Source: Hoeflea_A sp965228435 (GTDB lineage: Bacteria > Pseudomonadota > Alphaproteobacteria > Rhizobiales > Rhizobiaceae). From it: a stretch of DNA of 64,000 bases. Where the stretch lies: NCBI GenBank assembly GCA_965228435.1, contig OZ245818.1, positions 1,860,001 to 1,924,000 of the forward strand. Reading direction: 5' to 3'. Below the pieces are notes generated by a model that did not search any database, was not told where the DNA came from, and worked only from the letters and a program-made list of their open reading frames with translations. Shown here in pieces: positions 34,449 to 42,924 of the stretch. Within the stretch, counting starts at the first letter, position 1, and each line of letters opens with the position of its first letter. The position numbers were made by a program, and so were the translations under genes.

Positions 34449-34709
34449 TCAGACAACGGGCATCCCCATGAAGAGCAGCAGATCGGCAACGATCAGATAG
34501 AGGCTGAGCACCAGCCAGGTGGCAATGATGAGCCAGAACAGGACCGGGCTATCGTCCCGGTCGACGGCTTCGACCAGAGTTGTGCGGCCCGAATAGAGCG
34601 CGGGGACCGTCCACATGATGAACAGGAGGCCCCAAACCCACTGCCAGTTCATGACGACGGCCATATAGATGATGGCCAGGGCCACCAGCGTTCGCCACTT
34701 GTCGATCAT
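34449..34709 (-). CDS. Small two-helix membrane protein in the Rieske operon
   Basis: An 86-residue protein of unknown family. Hydrophobic spans lie at about 7-38 (possibly two short helices, rich in Trp) and 57-82, with a polar loop at about 40-56. ATG 34709 follows AAGGAAATGAC, a good ribosome-binding site. It is the first gene of the oxygenase operon, so it is likely needed with the oxygenase: substrate entry, membrane anchoring or uptake are guesses. It is too short for a classical transporter. Confidence 0.75.
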   Translation of the reverse strand: MIDKWRTLVALAIIYMAVVMNWQWVWGLLFIMWTVPALYSGRTTLVEAVDRDDSPVLFWLIIATWLVLSLYLIVADLLLFMGMPVV

Positions 34710-34722
34710 GTCATTTCCTTTA

Positions 34723-34738
34723 TTGTCATCATTGACAA
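34723..34738. promoter_or_regulatory. TetR operator site 1 (TTGTC-N6-GACAA)
   Basis: TTGTC-ATCATT-GACAA, extendable to 7-base arms ATTGTCA/TGACAAT. It contains the TTGACA -35 box of the plus-strand promoter and abuts the -10 box of the minus-strand promoter. Confidence 0.7.
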
Positions 34739-34760
34739 TTTATGACCGATGCCATAGTTT
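34732..34760 (+). promoter_or_regulatory. Predicted promoter of the tetR gene
   Basis: TTGACA (34732-34737), 17 bases, TAGTTT (34755-34760). The -35 box is inside operator 1 and the -10 box touches operator 2. Confidence 0.5.
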
Positions 34761-34765
34761 GTCAA
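34737..34765 (-). promoter_or_regulatory. Predicted promoter of the Rieske operon
   Basis: Minus strand: TTGACA (34760-34765), 17 bases, TAAATT (34737-34742). The -35 box is inside operator 2 and the -10 box overlaps operator 1, so one regulator could shut both directions. Confidence 0.65.
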
Positions 34766-34774
34766 TAGAGACAA
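34759..34774. promoter_or_regulatory. TetR operator site 2 (TTGTC-N6-GACAA)
   Basis: TTGTC-AATAGA-GACAA, same arms and spacing as site 1, centred 36 bases from it. Confidence 0.7.
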
Positions 34775-34797
34775 TCAATCGATCTCCGGCAGGCTCC

Positions 34798-35382
34798 ATG
34801 GGCAGACCAAGCATACGTTCGCAAAGACGCCAGGAAATTCTCGATGCATTTGAGCGATGCATCATCGATCTGGGGCTCGAGGGCGCCACCTTGGAGAAGC
34901 TGTCGGAATATTCCGGCCTGGCCAGGCCTCTTGTCCGCCATCACGCCGGTAACCGCGATGAGTTGCTGGAAGCCCTGACCGAGCGCTTTTTTGCCCGCTC
35001 AAGCGAGCTGCTCGTCGGTTTGGCCGCTTCGCTGACACCCCAGCGCGCTGCCGATGATCTTCTCGACACGCTGTTCACGCCGTATCAGGACGACGTGGAG
35101 CAGGTTCTGCTGGCGGAAGCGCTGATCGCCGCGTCGCGACGTGATCCGGCACTGGCCAAACGCATGTGGGCGTGGTTCGAAGAATTCGTCGATTTTGTCG
35201 CAGGGCAAATCCGCAAACAGGTCCCGACCGCCGATGAGGCATCGGTCCATGACGTTGCCGTTGGCATCACCGGAATCTATTTCAACGCCGATTCGCTCAA
35301 GCCGCTTGGTGCCAGTGAAGCGGTTGCCGAAACCTCGCGGCGTGCCGCCCGCAGGTTGCTCTCCTCACTCGTAGCCGGGTGA
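34798..35382 (+). CDS. TetR/AcrR-family regulator
   Basis: A 194-residue one-component regulator. The N-terminal helix-turn-helix spans about residues 8-52 (RRQEILDAFERCII, ATLEKLSEYSGLARPLVRHHAGN); the rest is the helical ligand-binding domain. ATG 34798 is chosen because the operator and promoter region ends just before it. It is divergent from the Rieske operon and probably represses it and itself until an inducer, perhaps the oxygenase substrate, binds. Its last 18 bases overlap the 3' end of the VOC gene on the other strand. Confidence 0.9.
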   Translation: MGRPSIRSQRRQEILDAFERCIIDLGLEGATLEKLSEYSGLARPLVRHHAGNRDELLEALTERFFARSSELLVGLAASLTPQRAADDLLDTLFTPYQDDVEQVLLAEALIAASRRDPALAKRMWAWFEEFVDFVAGQIRKQVPTADEASVHDVAVGITGIYFNADSLKPLGASEAVAETSRRAARRLLSSLVAG

Positions 35383-35775
35383 ACCGGGCTGTAGCAAATC
35401 CCATCTGTTTCCGAACGGGTCGATGAAAACCGCGACCGTGCCGTAATATTCAGTTCTTGGCTTTTCCAGGAACTGAACCCCCGACTCCGCCAGACGAGCG
35501 TAATCGGCCGCAAAGTCCTCGGTATAAAGGAAAAAGCCGACCCGGCCACCGGTCTGATCGCCGATCCTCGCCCGCTGCCGCTCATTGCCAGGTTCCGCCA
35601 GCAATAACGCCGTGCCCTGCGCACCCGGCCGCACCAGAACCCAGCGTTTACCCTCGTCGAGATGCCTGTCTTCCAGCAGGTCGAAGCCAAGCTTGCCCAC
35701 ATAGAAAGCGATGCCGGCATCGTAGCTTGGAACCAGCAATGACACGTGGGCAATGAAGCGCTGAGGCTCAGTCAC
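35365..35775 (-). CDS. VOC (glyoxalase/bleomycin-resistance fold) protein
   Basis: A 136-residue metalloprotein-fold member. FIAHVSLLVPSYDAGIAFY (about 7-25) gives the first paired strand and His; FIDPFGNRWDLLQ (about 117-129) ends the second repeat. Such proteins include glyoxalases and extradiol dioxygenase-like enzymes; the substrate is unknown. The start is GTG 35775, which overlaps the murJ stop by 8 bases, so it is coupled to murJ rather than to the Rieske operon. Its 3' end overlaps the tetR 3' end by 18 bases. Confidence 0.8.
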   Translation of the reverse strand: MTEPQRFIAHVSLLVPSYDAGIAFYVGKLGFDLLEDRHLDEGKRWVLVRPGAQGTALLLAEPGNERQRARIGDQTGGRVGFFLYTEDFAADYARLAESGVQFLEKPRTEYYGTVAVFIDPFGNRWDLLQPGSPGYE

Positions 35776-37339
35776 CCGAACGTCCCCGGCGTCGCAACGC
35801 CGCGGCCAATTGCTGCCGGTCCATGGCGCCGGTGGCCAGCGCGAGACCGAAATAGACGACCGCACCGCCGGCGATCACCATCGTCATCAGCAGCAGGCGC
35901 ACCAGCAGGGAACCGTTCATCAATTCGGGACCAACCAACCACAGGGCGGCGAAAAGCGCGGCGCCCATCACCAGGCTCCCGAGCGTGATCATCACAACCC
36001 GGCGGGCCGTTTGGACAGAGGGCTGGAACTGGCCGGCGCTGTAAAGCGCGATGGCCAGCATGAAAGCGTTGACCCAGCCAGCGACAGAGGTCGCGATGGC
36101 GACACCGAGTACGCCGATCAGCGGGAACAGGATGAGGCTTCCCACAATGTTGACACCGGCATTCACTGCAGCAAACCACATCGGAACCTTCATGCTCTCG
36201 CGCGCATAGAAGGAGGGCGTGAAGATCTTGATCATCACGAAGGCCGGCAGACCGACCGCGAACCCTCCGAGCACCGACGCGGTCACGATCGTATCCGCGC
36301 GGTCGAACGCTCCGCGCTCAAACAGGAGAGCGACAATGGGCTCGGGAATGATGAACAGCGCCACGGCTGCCGGCACCGTCAGGCCGAGACCGAATTCGAG
36401 GCTGCGGTTCTGCAGGTTGTGGACGCCCTCGCGGTCGTCCGCCTTCAGCGCCCGCGACAGTTCCGGCAAAAGCACGACACCAATGGCGATGCCGATCACC
36501 CCGAGCGGGAGCTGGTTAATACGGTCGGCGAAATTGATGCTGGCGATGGCGCCATTGTCGCCGGATACGATGATCTGACCGACAAGCAGGTTGATCTGGG
36601 TGATGCCGCCGGTGATGCCCGCCGGAAGCGCCAACCACAAAAGCCGCCGCACCGGCGGTGAAATACGCGGCATGCCGATCCGGATGTGAAATCCGGTCTG
36701 GCGCACGGCCCAGACCAGCAGGGCCAGTTGCAAAACGCCGGAAACGGTCACGCCAAAGGCCATGGTGATGCCGATCGTTGCCGGGTCCATCTCCTGCGAC
36801 ATGGCGAAAATCAGCACCAGCACGAGCACGACATTGAGCAGCACCGGACTCAGAGCGGCCAGGAAGTAGTGGCGATAGGAATTCAAGATTCCGGACAGCA
36901 TCGCCACCAGCGACATGGCGGCGAGATAGGGAAACATCACCTGGGCCAGTGTGACGGTCAGCTCGAACTTGTCGGGTATCTCGGTGAATTTCGGGGCTAT
37001 CACCGTGGCGACCAGCGGCCCCATGAATATCATCGCCACCGCCGACAAGGCGATCAGGATGACCAGAAGCACCGACAGCACCTGCCGGGCGAAAATCTCC
37101 GCGGCCTTCGTGCCGCCGCCTTCCAGCTCCTTGGCGAAGAGCGGAATGAAGGCAGAATTGAATGCCCCTTCCGCGAACAGTCGGCGAAACATGTTGGGGA
37201 AGCGGAAGGCGGCATAGAACGCATCGGCAACCGGCCCGGTGCCCAAGGCCGCGGCGATCAGTGCTTCGCGGATGAAACCGAGAACGCGGCTTGCCATGGT
37301 AGCGCTACCCACACTGGCAAACTTGCGGACCAGGCTCAC
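35768..37339 (-). CDS. murJ: Lipid II flippase MurJ
   Basis: A 523-residue polytopic inner-membrane protein of the MOP superfamily that flips lipid II for peptidoglycan synthesis. The start (MSLVRKFASVGSATMASRV), FRRLFAEGAFNSAFIP (about 51-66) and some 14 hydrophobic segments are typical. The start codon is GTG 37339, overlapping the glnD stop by 4 bases, so murJ is coupled to glnD. Downstream it overlaps the VOC gene. Confidence 0.95.
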   Translation of the reverse strand: MSLVRKFASVGSATMASRVLGFIREALIAAALGTGPVADAFYAAFRFPNMFRRLFAEGAFNSAFIPLFAKELEGGGTKAAEIFARQVLSVLLVILIALSAVAMIFMGPLVATVIAPKFTEIPDKFELTVTLAQVMFPYLAAMSLVAMLSGILNSYRHYFLAALSPVLLNVVLVLVLIFAMSQEMDPATIGITMAFGVTVSGVLQLALLVWAVRQTGFHIRIGMPRISPPVRRLLWLALPAGITGGITQINLLVGQIIVSGDNGAIASINFADRINQLPLGVIGIAIGVVLLPELSRALKADDREGVHNLQNRSLEFGLGLTVPAAVALFIIPEPIVALLFERGAFDRADTIVTASVLGGFAVGLPAFVMIKIFTPSFYARESMKVPMWFAAVNAGVNIVGSLILFPLIGVLGVAIATSVAGWVNAFMLAIALYSAGQFQPSVQTARRVVMITLGSLVMGAALFAALWLVGPELMNGSLLVRLLLMTMVIAGGAVVYFGLALATGAMDRQQLAAALRRRGRSGD

Positions 37340-40173
37340 GACGGGCTGACCTGCTTGCGCGCGGCGCTGCCAGACGGGGCGATGATGCCGTTCGGCATGT
37401 TCTTGCGAACGTCTTCCTGCTCGCCGGCAAGCACCGCCTTCAACCGGCCGATGATGTTGGCATGCCGGTTCTCGTTGGTGATCTTGTGGCCGAAAAGGTC
37501 GGTCACGTAGAAGGTGTCGATGACCTTTTCGCCGAAGGTGGTGATATGCGCCGAGGCGATATCGAGCGACAGATCCGACAACACCGCGGTGATGTCCGAC
37601 AGCAGCCCGGTCCGATCAAGGCCTTCGAGCTCGATGACCGTGAAGCGGTTCGACAGGCTGTTGTTGATGCTGACGCGCGGCGTGACCTGGAATGGTCTCG
37701 CTTTGCGCCGATGCCGTGTTTTGCGGGCGATCACCTCGGGCAGGTATTTGCGGCCGGCCAGAACGTCTTCGATCATCCGACCGATGTTCGTCGCGCGCCG
37801 CAACTCGTCCTCGTCGTCGTCGAACTCCCGGTTGATCATGATGGTGTCGAGCGCCCGGCCGTCGGTCGTCGTGAACACCTGGGCGTCGGCGATATTGGCG
37901 CCGGCGGCTGCGCAGGCACCGGCGACGACGGATAGAAGGCGCGGATGGTCGGGCGCCAGAACCGTGATCTCCGTAATCGCGTGGAACGAATGGGTCCGCA
38001 CCATGGTTGCCAGCGGTTTCTTGGCTTTGCGGGTCTCGCGGATGAACTCCGCATGGCGCACCTGGTCGTCCAGTTCCACGGTCAGCAGATAGGGCAGGTA
38101 ATGCAGGCGCAGGTAAGCCTTGCGCTCGCGCTCCGGCCAATCCGTCAACGCTTCAGCAAGCCGTTGCTTCGCTTCTTCGGCCCGTTCGCGGCCCGGTGCA
38201 GCGGAGAAACCGCCGGACAGCGTCAGTTCGGTTTCCGCATAAAGCGTGCGCAGCAATTGCCCCTTCCAGCCGTTCCAGACGCCGGGGCCGACGGCGCGTA
38301 TGTCGCAAACCGTCAATATGAGTAACAGGCGCAGTCGGTCGAGCGATTGCACAGTGTCGGCAAACTGCTCGATGGTCTTGCGGTCGTGCAGGTCACGCGT
38401 CTGGGCCGTCATCGACATGGTCAGGTGCTCGCGCACCAGCCAGGCGATCAGTTCCGTCTGGTCGGCGGTGAAGCCGAACCGCGGGCAAAGTTTGCGGGCG
38501 ACCTTGGCGCCGGCCACCGAATGGTCTTCCGGCCGGCCCTTGGCGATATCATGCAGCAGGATAGCCATGTAGAGCGCCTCGCGCTCCTTGATCTCCGGAA
38601 TGATGCTGCCGGACAGCGGATGCGCCTCGTCCTCCAGCCCCTGCTCGATGCGCGACATGATCTCCACGGCCCGGATCAGGTGCTCATCGACCGTGTAATG
38701 ATGGTACATGTTGAATTGCATCATCGACACGATCTTGCCGAAGTCGGGGATGAACTTTCCCAACACACCGGCTTCGTTCATGCGGCGCAATACAAAACCA
38801 GGTCGCTTGCGTGATGTGAGAATGGACAGGAAAAGACGGTTCGCCTCGTCGTCATCACGCACGGCGCTGCCGATCAATTTGAGCGAGCGCCGGACCAACT
38901 GCAACGCATCGGGATGAAATGCCAGATCGTGAATGTCGGCGAGATGGAAGATCCGGATGAGATTGACCGGGTCACGGTTGAACACGTCTTCATCGATGAT
39001 GTTGATACGACCGTGGTCCTGGAGAAAATCCAACGTTCCCGGAATCTTGCGCGGCCGGCCGGCAAAACGGCGAAGAACCTGCGACAATCGCGGCGCATCC
39101 TTGGCCTGCTCCTCCTCGAGGGCGGCGCACATGATGCGCGTCAGGTCGCCGATATCCTTGGCGACCAGGAAATAGTGCTTCATGAAACGCTCGACCGCCG
39201 ACAGGCCCGGATGGTCGTGGTAGCCCAGTTCGGCGGCGATCTCACCCTGAATGTCGAAGGACAGCCGCTCCTCCGGCTTGCCGGTGAGAAAATGCATGTG
39301 GCAGCGCACGGCCCACAGGAAATCTCCCGACTTCTGGAAGTGGCGGGCCTCTCGCCGCGGCAGCACTCCCAGTTTGACAAGATCGTTGAGCGTGTTGGCA
39401 CGGTAATAATATTTGGCGATCCAGAACAGCGTCTGCAGGTCGCGAAGTCCGCCCTTGCCTTCCTTGATATTGGGCTCGACGAGAAAGCGTGAGTCGCCGG
39501 CCTTTCGGTGCCTGACGTCACGCTCGGCCAGCTTGGCGGCAATGAACTCCCTGGCGGTGTTTCGCACCACTTCGGCATCGAAACGCTGTTCCATTTCCTT
39601 GAACAACGGCTCGGCGCCACAGATCAAGCGGGCATCGAGAATGGCCGTGCGGATGGTCATATCGCTGCGGGACAGGCGGATGCATTCATCGACATTGCGG
39701 GTCGCGTGGCCGACCTTGAAGCCCATATCCCAGAGCAGGTAGAGGATGTACTCCACGACCTGCTCCGTCCATGGCGTCTGCTTATAGGGAAGAATGAACA
39801 GCAGATCGATGTCCGATCCGGGAGCGAGCGAGCCGCGGCCATAGCCGCCCACAGCCGCCACCGCCAGGTGTTCGGACGTGGATGGATTGTCGACCGGGTA
39901 AGCATAGGTAATGGCGTAGCGATAGGCCGCCTTGAGGATTTCGTCCTGCAGCGCCGAAAGACGCCGGACGCACATCAATCCACTGCCGTCTTCGACCAGC
40001 ATGGTGCGGATCACATCACGCCCCTGCCCGACCGTCTCCTTCAACAGCGTAAACACCGCGGTGCGCGCGTCCTGGGACGTTCGATCGCTGAATTTGGCGG
40101 CGATAGCGTCGCACTCGGCGCGCAAATCCTTGCCGCCGAGGATCCGCTCTAATTGAAGATTCCTTGCTGCCAT
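37336..40173 (-). CDS. glnD: Bifunctional PII uridylyltransferase/uridylyl-removing enzyme GlnD
   Basis: A 945-residue nitrogen sensor that uridylylates PII proteins when glutamine is low and removes UMP when it is high. Order: nucleotidyltransferase with GGYGRGSLAPGSDIDLL (about 109-125), GlnE-like linker, HD domain with LLHDIAKG (about 540-547), then two ACT domains (about 735-815 and 848-925). Length is typical for rhizobia. ATG 40173. Divergent from the ribokinase gene. Confidence 0.96.
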   Translation of the reverse strand: MAARNLQLERILGGKDLRAECDAIAAKFSDRTSQDARTAVFTLLKETVGQGRDVIRTMLVEDGSGLMCVRRLSALQDEILKAAYRYAITYAYPVDNPSTSEHLAVAAVGGYGRGSLAPGSDIDLLFILPYKQTPWTEQVVEYILYLLWDMGFKVGHATRNVDECIRLSRSDMTIRTAILDARLICGAEPLFKEMEQRFDAEVVRNTAREFIAAKLAERDVRHRKAGDSRFLVEPNIKEGKGGLRDLQTLFWIAKYYYRANTLNDLVKLGVLPRREARHFQKSGDFLWAVRCHMHFLTGKPEERLSFDIQGEIAAELGYHDHPGLSAVERFMKHYFLVAKDIGDLTRIMCAALEEEQAKDAPRLSQVLRRFAGRPRKIPGTLDFLQDHGRINIIDEDVFNRDPVNLIRIFHLADIHDLAFHPDALQLVRRSLKLIGSAVRDDDEANRLFLSILTSRKRPGFVLRRMNEAGVLGKFIPDFGKIVSMMQFNMYHHYTVDEHLIRAVEIMSRIEQGLEDEAHPLSGSIIPEIKEREALYMAILLHDIAKGRPEDHSVAGAKVARKLCPRFGFTADQTELIAWLVREHLTMSMTAQTRDLHDRKTIEQFADTVQSLDRLRLLLILTVCDIRAVGPGVWNGWKGQLLRTLYAETELTLSGGFSAAPGRERAEEAKQRLAEALTDWPERERKAYLRLHYLPYLLTVELDDQVRHAEFIRETRKAKKPLATMVRTHSFHAITEITVLAPDHPRLLSVVAGACAAAGANIADAQVFTTTDGRALDTIMINREFDDDEDELRRATNIGRMIEDVLAGRKYLPEVIARKTRHRRKARPFQVTPRVSINNSLSNRFTVIELEGLDRTGLLSDITAVLSDLSLDIASAHITTFGEKVIDTFYVTDLFGHKITNENRHANIIGRLKAVLAGEQEDVRKNMPNGIIAPSGSAARKQVSPS

Positions 40174-40321
40174 GCCCTTCCAAAATCCACGTCTGCCCGC
40201 TGGGCGGCTCTGCTGTAGCCTGTTTTCCGAAAAAGAACCACACCCGATTACGGCCCTGGCCTTGCCCGTCCTTGGCCCCGCCGTTTAGAAAAACCAAAGC
40301 ACCGAAACAGGGACCCGTTCC

Positions 40322-41224
40322 ATGATCACAGTACTCGGCTCGATCAACATGGACCTGATTGCAGGCGTCGACCGGCTGCCGCAGTCGGGTGAAACCGTCA
40401 GCGGGCATCATTTCTCAACCGCCGCCGGCGGCAAGGGAGCCAACCAGGCTTTGGCGGCGCGGCGCGCGGGTGCCGAGGTGCGGATGTTCGGAGCCGTTGG
40501 CAATGACGGTTTCGCCGAACCAGCTCTGAACCTTTTGACGGCCGCGGGCACCATCCTTTCCGATGTTCGCCGGGTGGAAGAACCTACCGGCACGGCTCTC
40601 ATCATGGTCGACCAGAACGGTGAGAACATTATTGCAGTCGTACCGGGTGCCAATGGTCGCCTCAGTTCACATGATGCCGAGGCAGCCATCGGATCCATGC
40701 AGCAGGGCGATCATCTCCTTCTGCAGATGGAAATCCCGCCGGATGCGATCCGCACCGCCCTGTCAGCCGCACGCGATCGCGGCGTTATCTCACTGGTCAA
40801 CACCGCTCCGATGACGGCTGAAGCGAAGGACCTTGCAGCCATGGCGGACATTGTCGTCGCCAATGAAACGGAATTCGAGCTTCTCGCCGGCCAATCTCAT
40901 GGGTCGGCCACCGATCGCGAGGCCGAAATGCGCGCCATGCACGCGAGGACCGGTCAGACGCTGATCGTTACGTTGGGCGCTGAAGGGGTCATCGCCGCGC
41001 GCGATGGCAAAATCGTGCGGGTTGAAAGCCTGACGATCGAACCGGTCGACACCGTTGGTGCCGGTGACACCTTTTGCGGCTATCTGGCCGCGGGCCTCGA
41101 TGCCGGGCTGGATTTCGAGACGGCCCTGAAACGCGCCGCGACGGCCGGCAGCCTGGCCTGCCTGAAACCGGGTGCCCAGCCCGCAATTCCGACAGGAGCC
41201 GAGGTCGACCGGGCTCTCGCATAA
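40322..41224 (+). CDS. rbsK: Ribokinase (PfkB family)
   Basis: A 300-residue sugar kinase. GSINMDL (6-12), GGKGANQA (36-43) and the second PfkB signature DTVGAGDTFCGYL (about 243-255, catalytic Asp) are all present. It should phosphorylate ribose or a related pentose at C5. It converges on a nucleoside hydrolase gene with 1 base between stops; the pair could salvage ribose from nucleosides. ATG 40322 has no strong Shine-Dalgarno. Confidence 0.9.
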   Translation: MITVLGSINMDLIAGVDRLPQSGETVSGHHFSTAAGGKGANQALAARRAGAEVRMFGAVGNDGFAEPALNLLTAAGTILSDVRRVEEPTGTALIMVDQNGENIIAVVPGANGRLSSHDAEAAIGSMQQGDHLLLQMEIPPDAIRTALSAARDRGVISLVNTAPMTAEAKDLAAMADIVVANETEFELLAGQSHGSATDREAEMRAMHARTGQTLIVTLGAEGVIAARDGKIVRVESLTIEPVDTVGAGDTFCGYLAAGLDAGLDFETALKRAATAGSLACLKPGAQPAIPTGAEVDRALA

Positions 41225-41225
41225 G

Positions 41226-42179
41226 TTACAGCATCGCCAGATGCTCGTTCAGCAGTTCGAAGAAGCCATCCGCGTCGATCTCGTGGTTGACCAGCGCGTT
41301 GTGGGGGCGATCGGTCACCTGCCACCAGTCGACGACACTCATGCCTTCGGTCAATGTCGATTGCGTTTCGATCTCGACATTGCAATAGCGACCCGAAAAC
41401 AGCTCGGGTTTCAACAGCCAGGCAATCACAGTAGGGTCGTGAAGCGGCCCGCCGTCCGTCCCGTATTTCTCTTCGTCGTAGCGTTCGAAAAACTCCAGCA
41501 TCTCCACGACGGCCTTTGACACCGGTGTGCCGATGCGACCGATGGCGGCAACGCGTTTGCGCGTGGTGAGGACCTTGTGGGTAACGTCAAGCGGCATCAT
41601 CACGATGGGGATGCCCGAGGCGAAAACGGCAGCCGCCGCCTCCGGGTCAACATAGAAGTTGAACTCCGCCGCCGGAGTGACGTTGCCGCCCTCGAAATAG
41701 CCGCCGCCCATCATCACGATCTGCCGTACCCGTTCCGTGATCTGCGGCGCCTGTTGCAAGGCCATGCCGATATTGGTGAGCGGTCCGAGCGTGCACAGGG
41801 TCACCTCTCCAGGAGGCTGGCTCAGGATCGTGTCGACGATGTAGTCGACACCGTGCTGAGGCTGCAGCGGCATGACGGGATCGGGCAGAATCGGACCGTC
41901 CAGTCCCGTCTTGCCGTGCAGATACTCGGCCGTCACCAGCGGCTTGCTCATCGGCGCCTTTGAGCCGGCGTAGACCTTCATGTTGGGCCGGCCGGCCAGT
42001 TCGCAGACAATGCGTACGTTCTTCTGTGTCAGCGGCAGCGGGACATTGCCGGCGACGGCGGTTATACCCAGCACTTCCAGGCGGGGGCTTGCCAGGGCCA
42101 ACAGGATGGCAACGGCATCATCCTGGCCGGGATCGGTGTCGATGATGATCTTGATCGGTTCTTCGGCGGGGCTGTTCAT
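41226..42179 (-). CDS. Nucleoside hydrolase (IunH/RihA type)
   Basis: A 317-residue calcium-dependent N-ribohydrolase. IIIDTDPGQDDAVAI (11-25) is the metal-binding hallmark (Asp14, Asp16, Asp20, Asp21); NFYVDPEAAAAVF and the catalytic His in LHDPTVIAWLL also fit. It splits nucleosides into base and ribose; purine versus pyrimidine preference is not readable. Start ATG 42179; the frame extends to 42263 without family resemblance. Confidence 0.9.
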   Translation of the reverse strand: MNSPAEEPIKIIIDTDPGQDDAVAILLALASPRLEVLGITAVAGNVPLPLTQKNVRIVCELAGRPNMKVYAGSKAPMSKPLVTAEYLHGKTGLDGPILPDPVMPLQPQHGVDYIVDTILSQPPGEVTLCTLGPLTNIGMALQQAPQITERVRQIVMMGGGYFEGGNVTPAAEFNFYVDPEAAAAVFASGIPIVMMPLDVTHKVLTTRKRVAAIGRIGTPVSKAVVEMLEFFERYDEEKYGTDGGPLHDPTVIAWLLKPELFSGRYCNVEIETQSTLTEGMSVVDWWQVTDRPHNALVNHEIDADGFFELLNEHLAML

Positions 42180-42359
42180 GGGTTCACTCGATAGCAAGGA
42201 AGGTTTTGCGGTTTGCAGTGATTTTCCCCGTCTTTTGGCCTGACCGCAAGCCGCCCGGCTCATAAATCCAAGTCAAACCAGCAGGTTACCGATGCGCGCC
42301 CTGTGATAAATCAACGGGTACGGCGCGCTTTGAGCAACTCGATCAGATGCACGCGAGCG

Positions 42360-42387
42360 CTTGCGCATCCACTTTCAGACCCCATAT
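42360..42387 (+). promoter_or_regulatory. Predicted heat-shock (RpoH, sigma-32) promoter of the hsp20 operon
   Basis: CTTGCGC (42360-42366), 13 bases, CCCCATAT (42380-42387). The -10 element equals the CCCCATNT consensus and the -35 core CTTG is intact. Start of transcription is expected near 42394. Confidence 0.75.
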
Positions 42388-42424
42388 TAAACGTCAGCGG
42401 GTGCTGATTGCAGGCCTGCATACG

Positions 42425-42448
42425 TGTCGCTTGAATGCAAGGACAGGA
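42425..42448 (+). ncRNA. ROSE-like RNA thermometer over the hsp20 ribosome-binding site
   Basis: TGTCGCTTG (42425-42433) pairs with CAAGGACA (42438-42445) around an AATG loop. U27-C28-(G29)-C30-U31 pairs with AGGA at 42440-42443 leaving one bulged G, the known ROSE rule U(U/C)GCU opposite the Shine-Dalgarno. A second AGGA at 42445-42448 is 7 bases from the ATG and may be the working site. Confidence 0.7.
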
Positions 42449-42455
42449 CAAAGAC

Positions 42456-42881
42456 ATGTCACGAATGACGCCTTTTTCCAGCCCGCTGATGCTTGGCTTC
42501 GATACGATGGAGAAGACACTTCAGCGTATTGCCAAGGGCAGCGACGGCTATCCGCCCTACAATATCGAACGCATTGCCGCCGATGAATCGGGCGCTGAAA
42601 CACTGCGCATTACGCTTGCGGTCGCCGGGTTTTCGCAGGACGATCTGGATGTCACGGTTGAAAACGGCCAGCTGACCATTCGCGGTCGCCAGGTCGAAAC
42701 GGAAGATCGGGAATATCTTCACCGCGGCATCGCCGCCCGTCAGTTCCAGCGCAGCTTCATGCTGGCGGATGGAATGCGCGTGATCGGAGCCGATCTGAAA
42801 AACGGCCTTTTGGCCATCGATCTCGACAAACCCGAACCCGAACGGCTTGTGAAAAAGATCAACATATCGGTGACCGAATAA
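42456..42881 (+). CDS. Small heat-shock protein, Hsp20/IbpA family
   Basis: A 141-residue holdase chaperone. The alpha-crystallin domain spans about residues 30-125 (PYNIERI start; LAVAGFSQDDLDVTVE; ERLVKKINI end). LKNGLLAIDL is the usual A-x-x-x-G-V-L-like strand. I start at ATG 42456 because it follows the ROSE-like hairpin and AGGA sites; ATG 42435 lies inside that hairpin. It is first in an operon with DUF1150. Confidence 0.92.
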   Translation: MSRMTPFSSPLMLGFDTMEKTLQRIAKGSDGYPPYNIERIAADESGAETLRITLAVAGFSQDDLDVTVENGQLTIRGRQVETEDREYLHRGIAARQFQRSFMLADGMRVIGADLKNGLLAIDLDKPEPERLVKKINISVTE

Positions 42882-42924
42882 GGCCCTGGTGCCTTACGAT
42901 TCGTCTTGAAGAGAGGATCAGACC

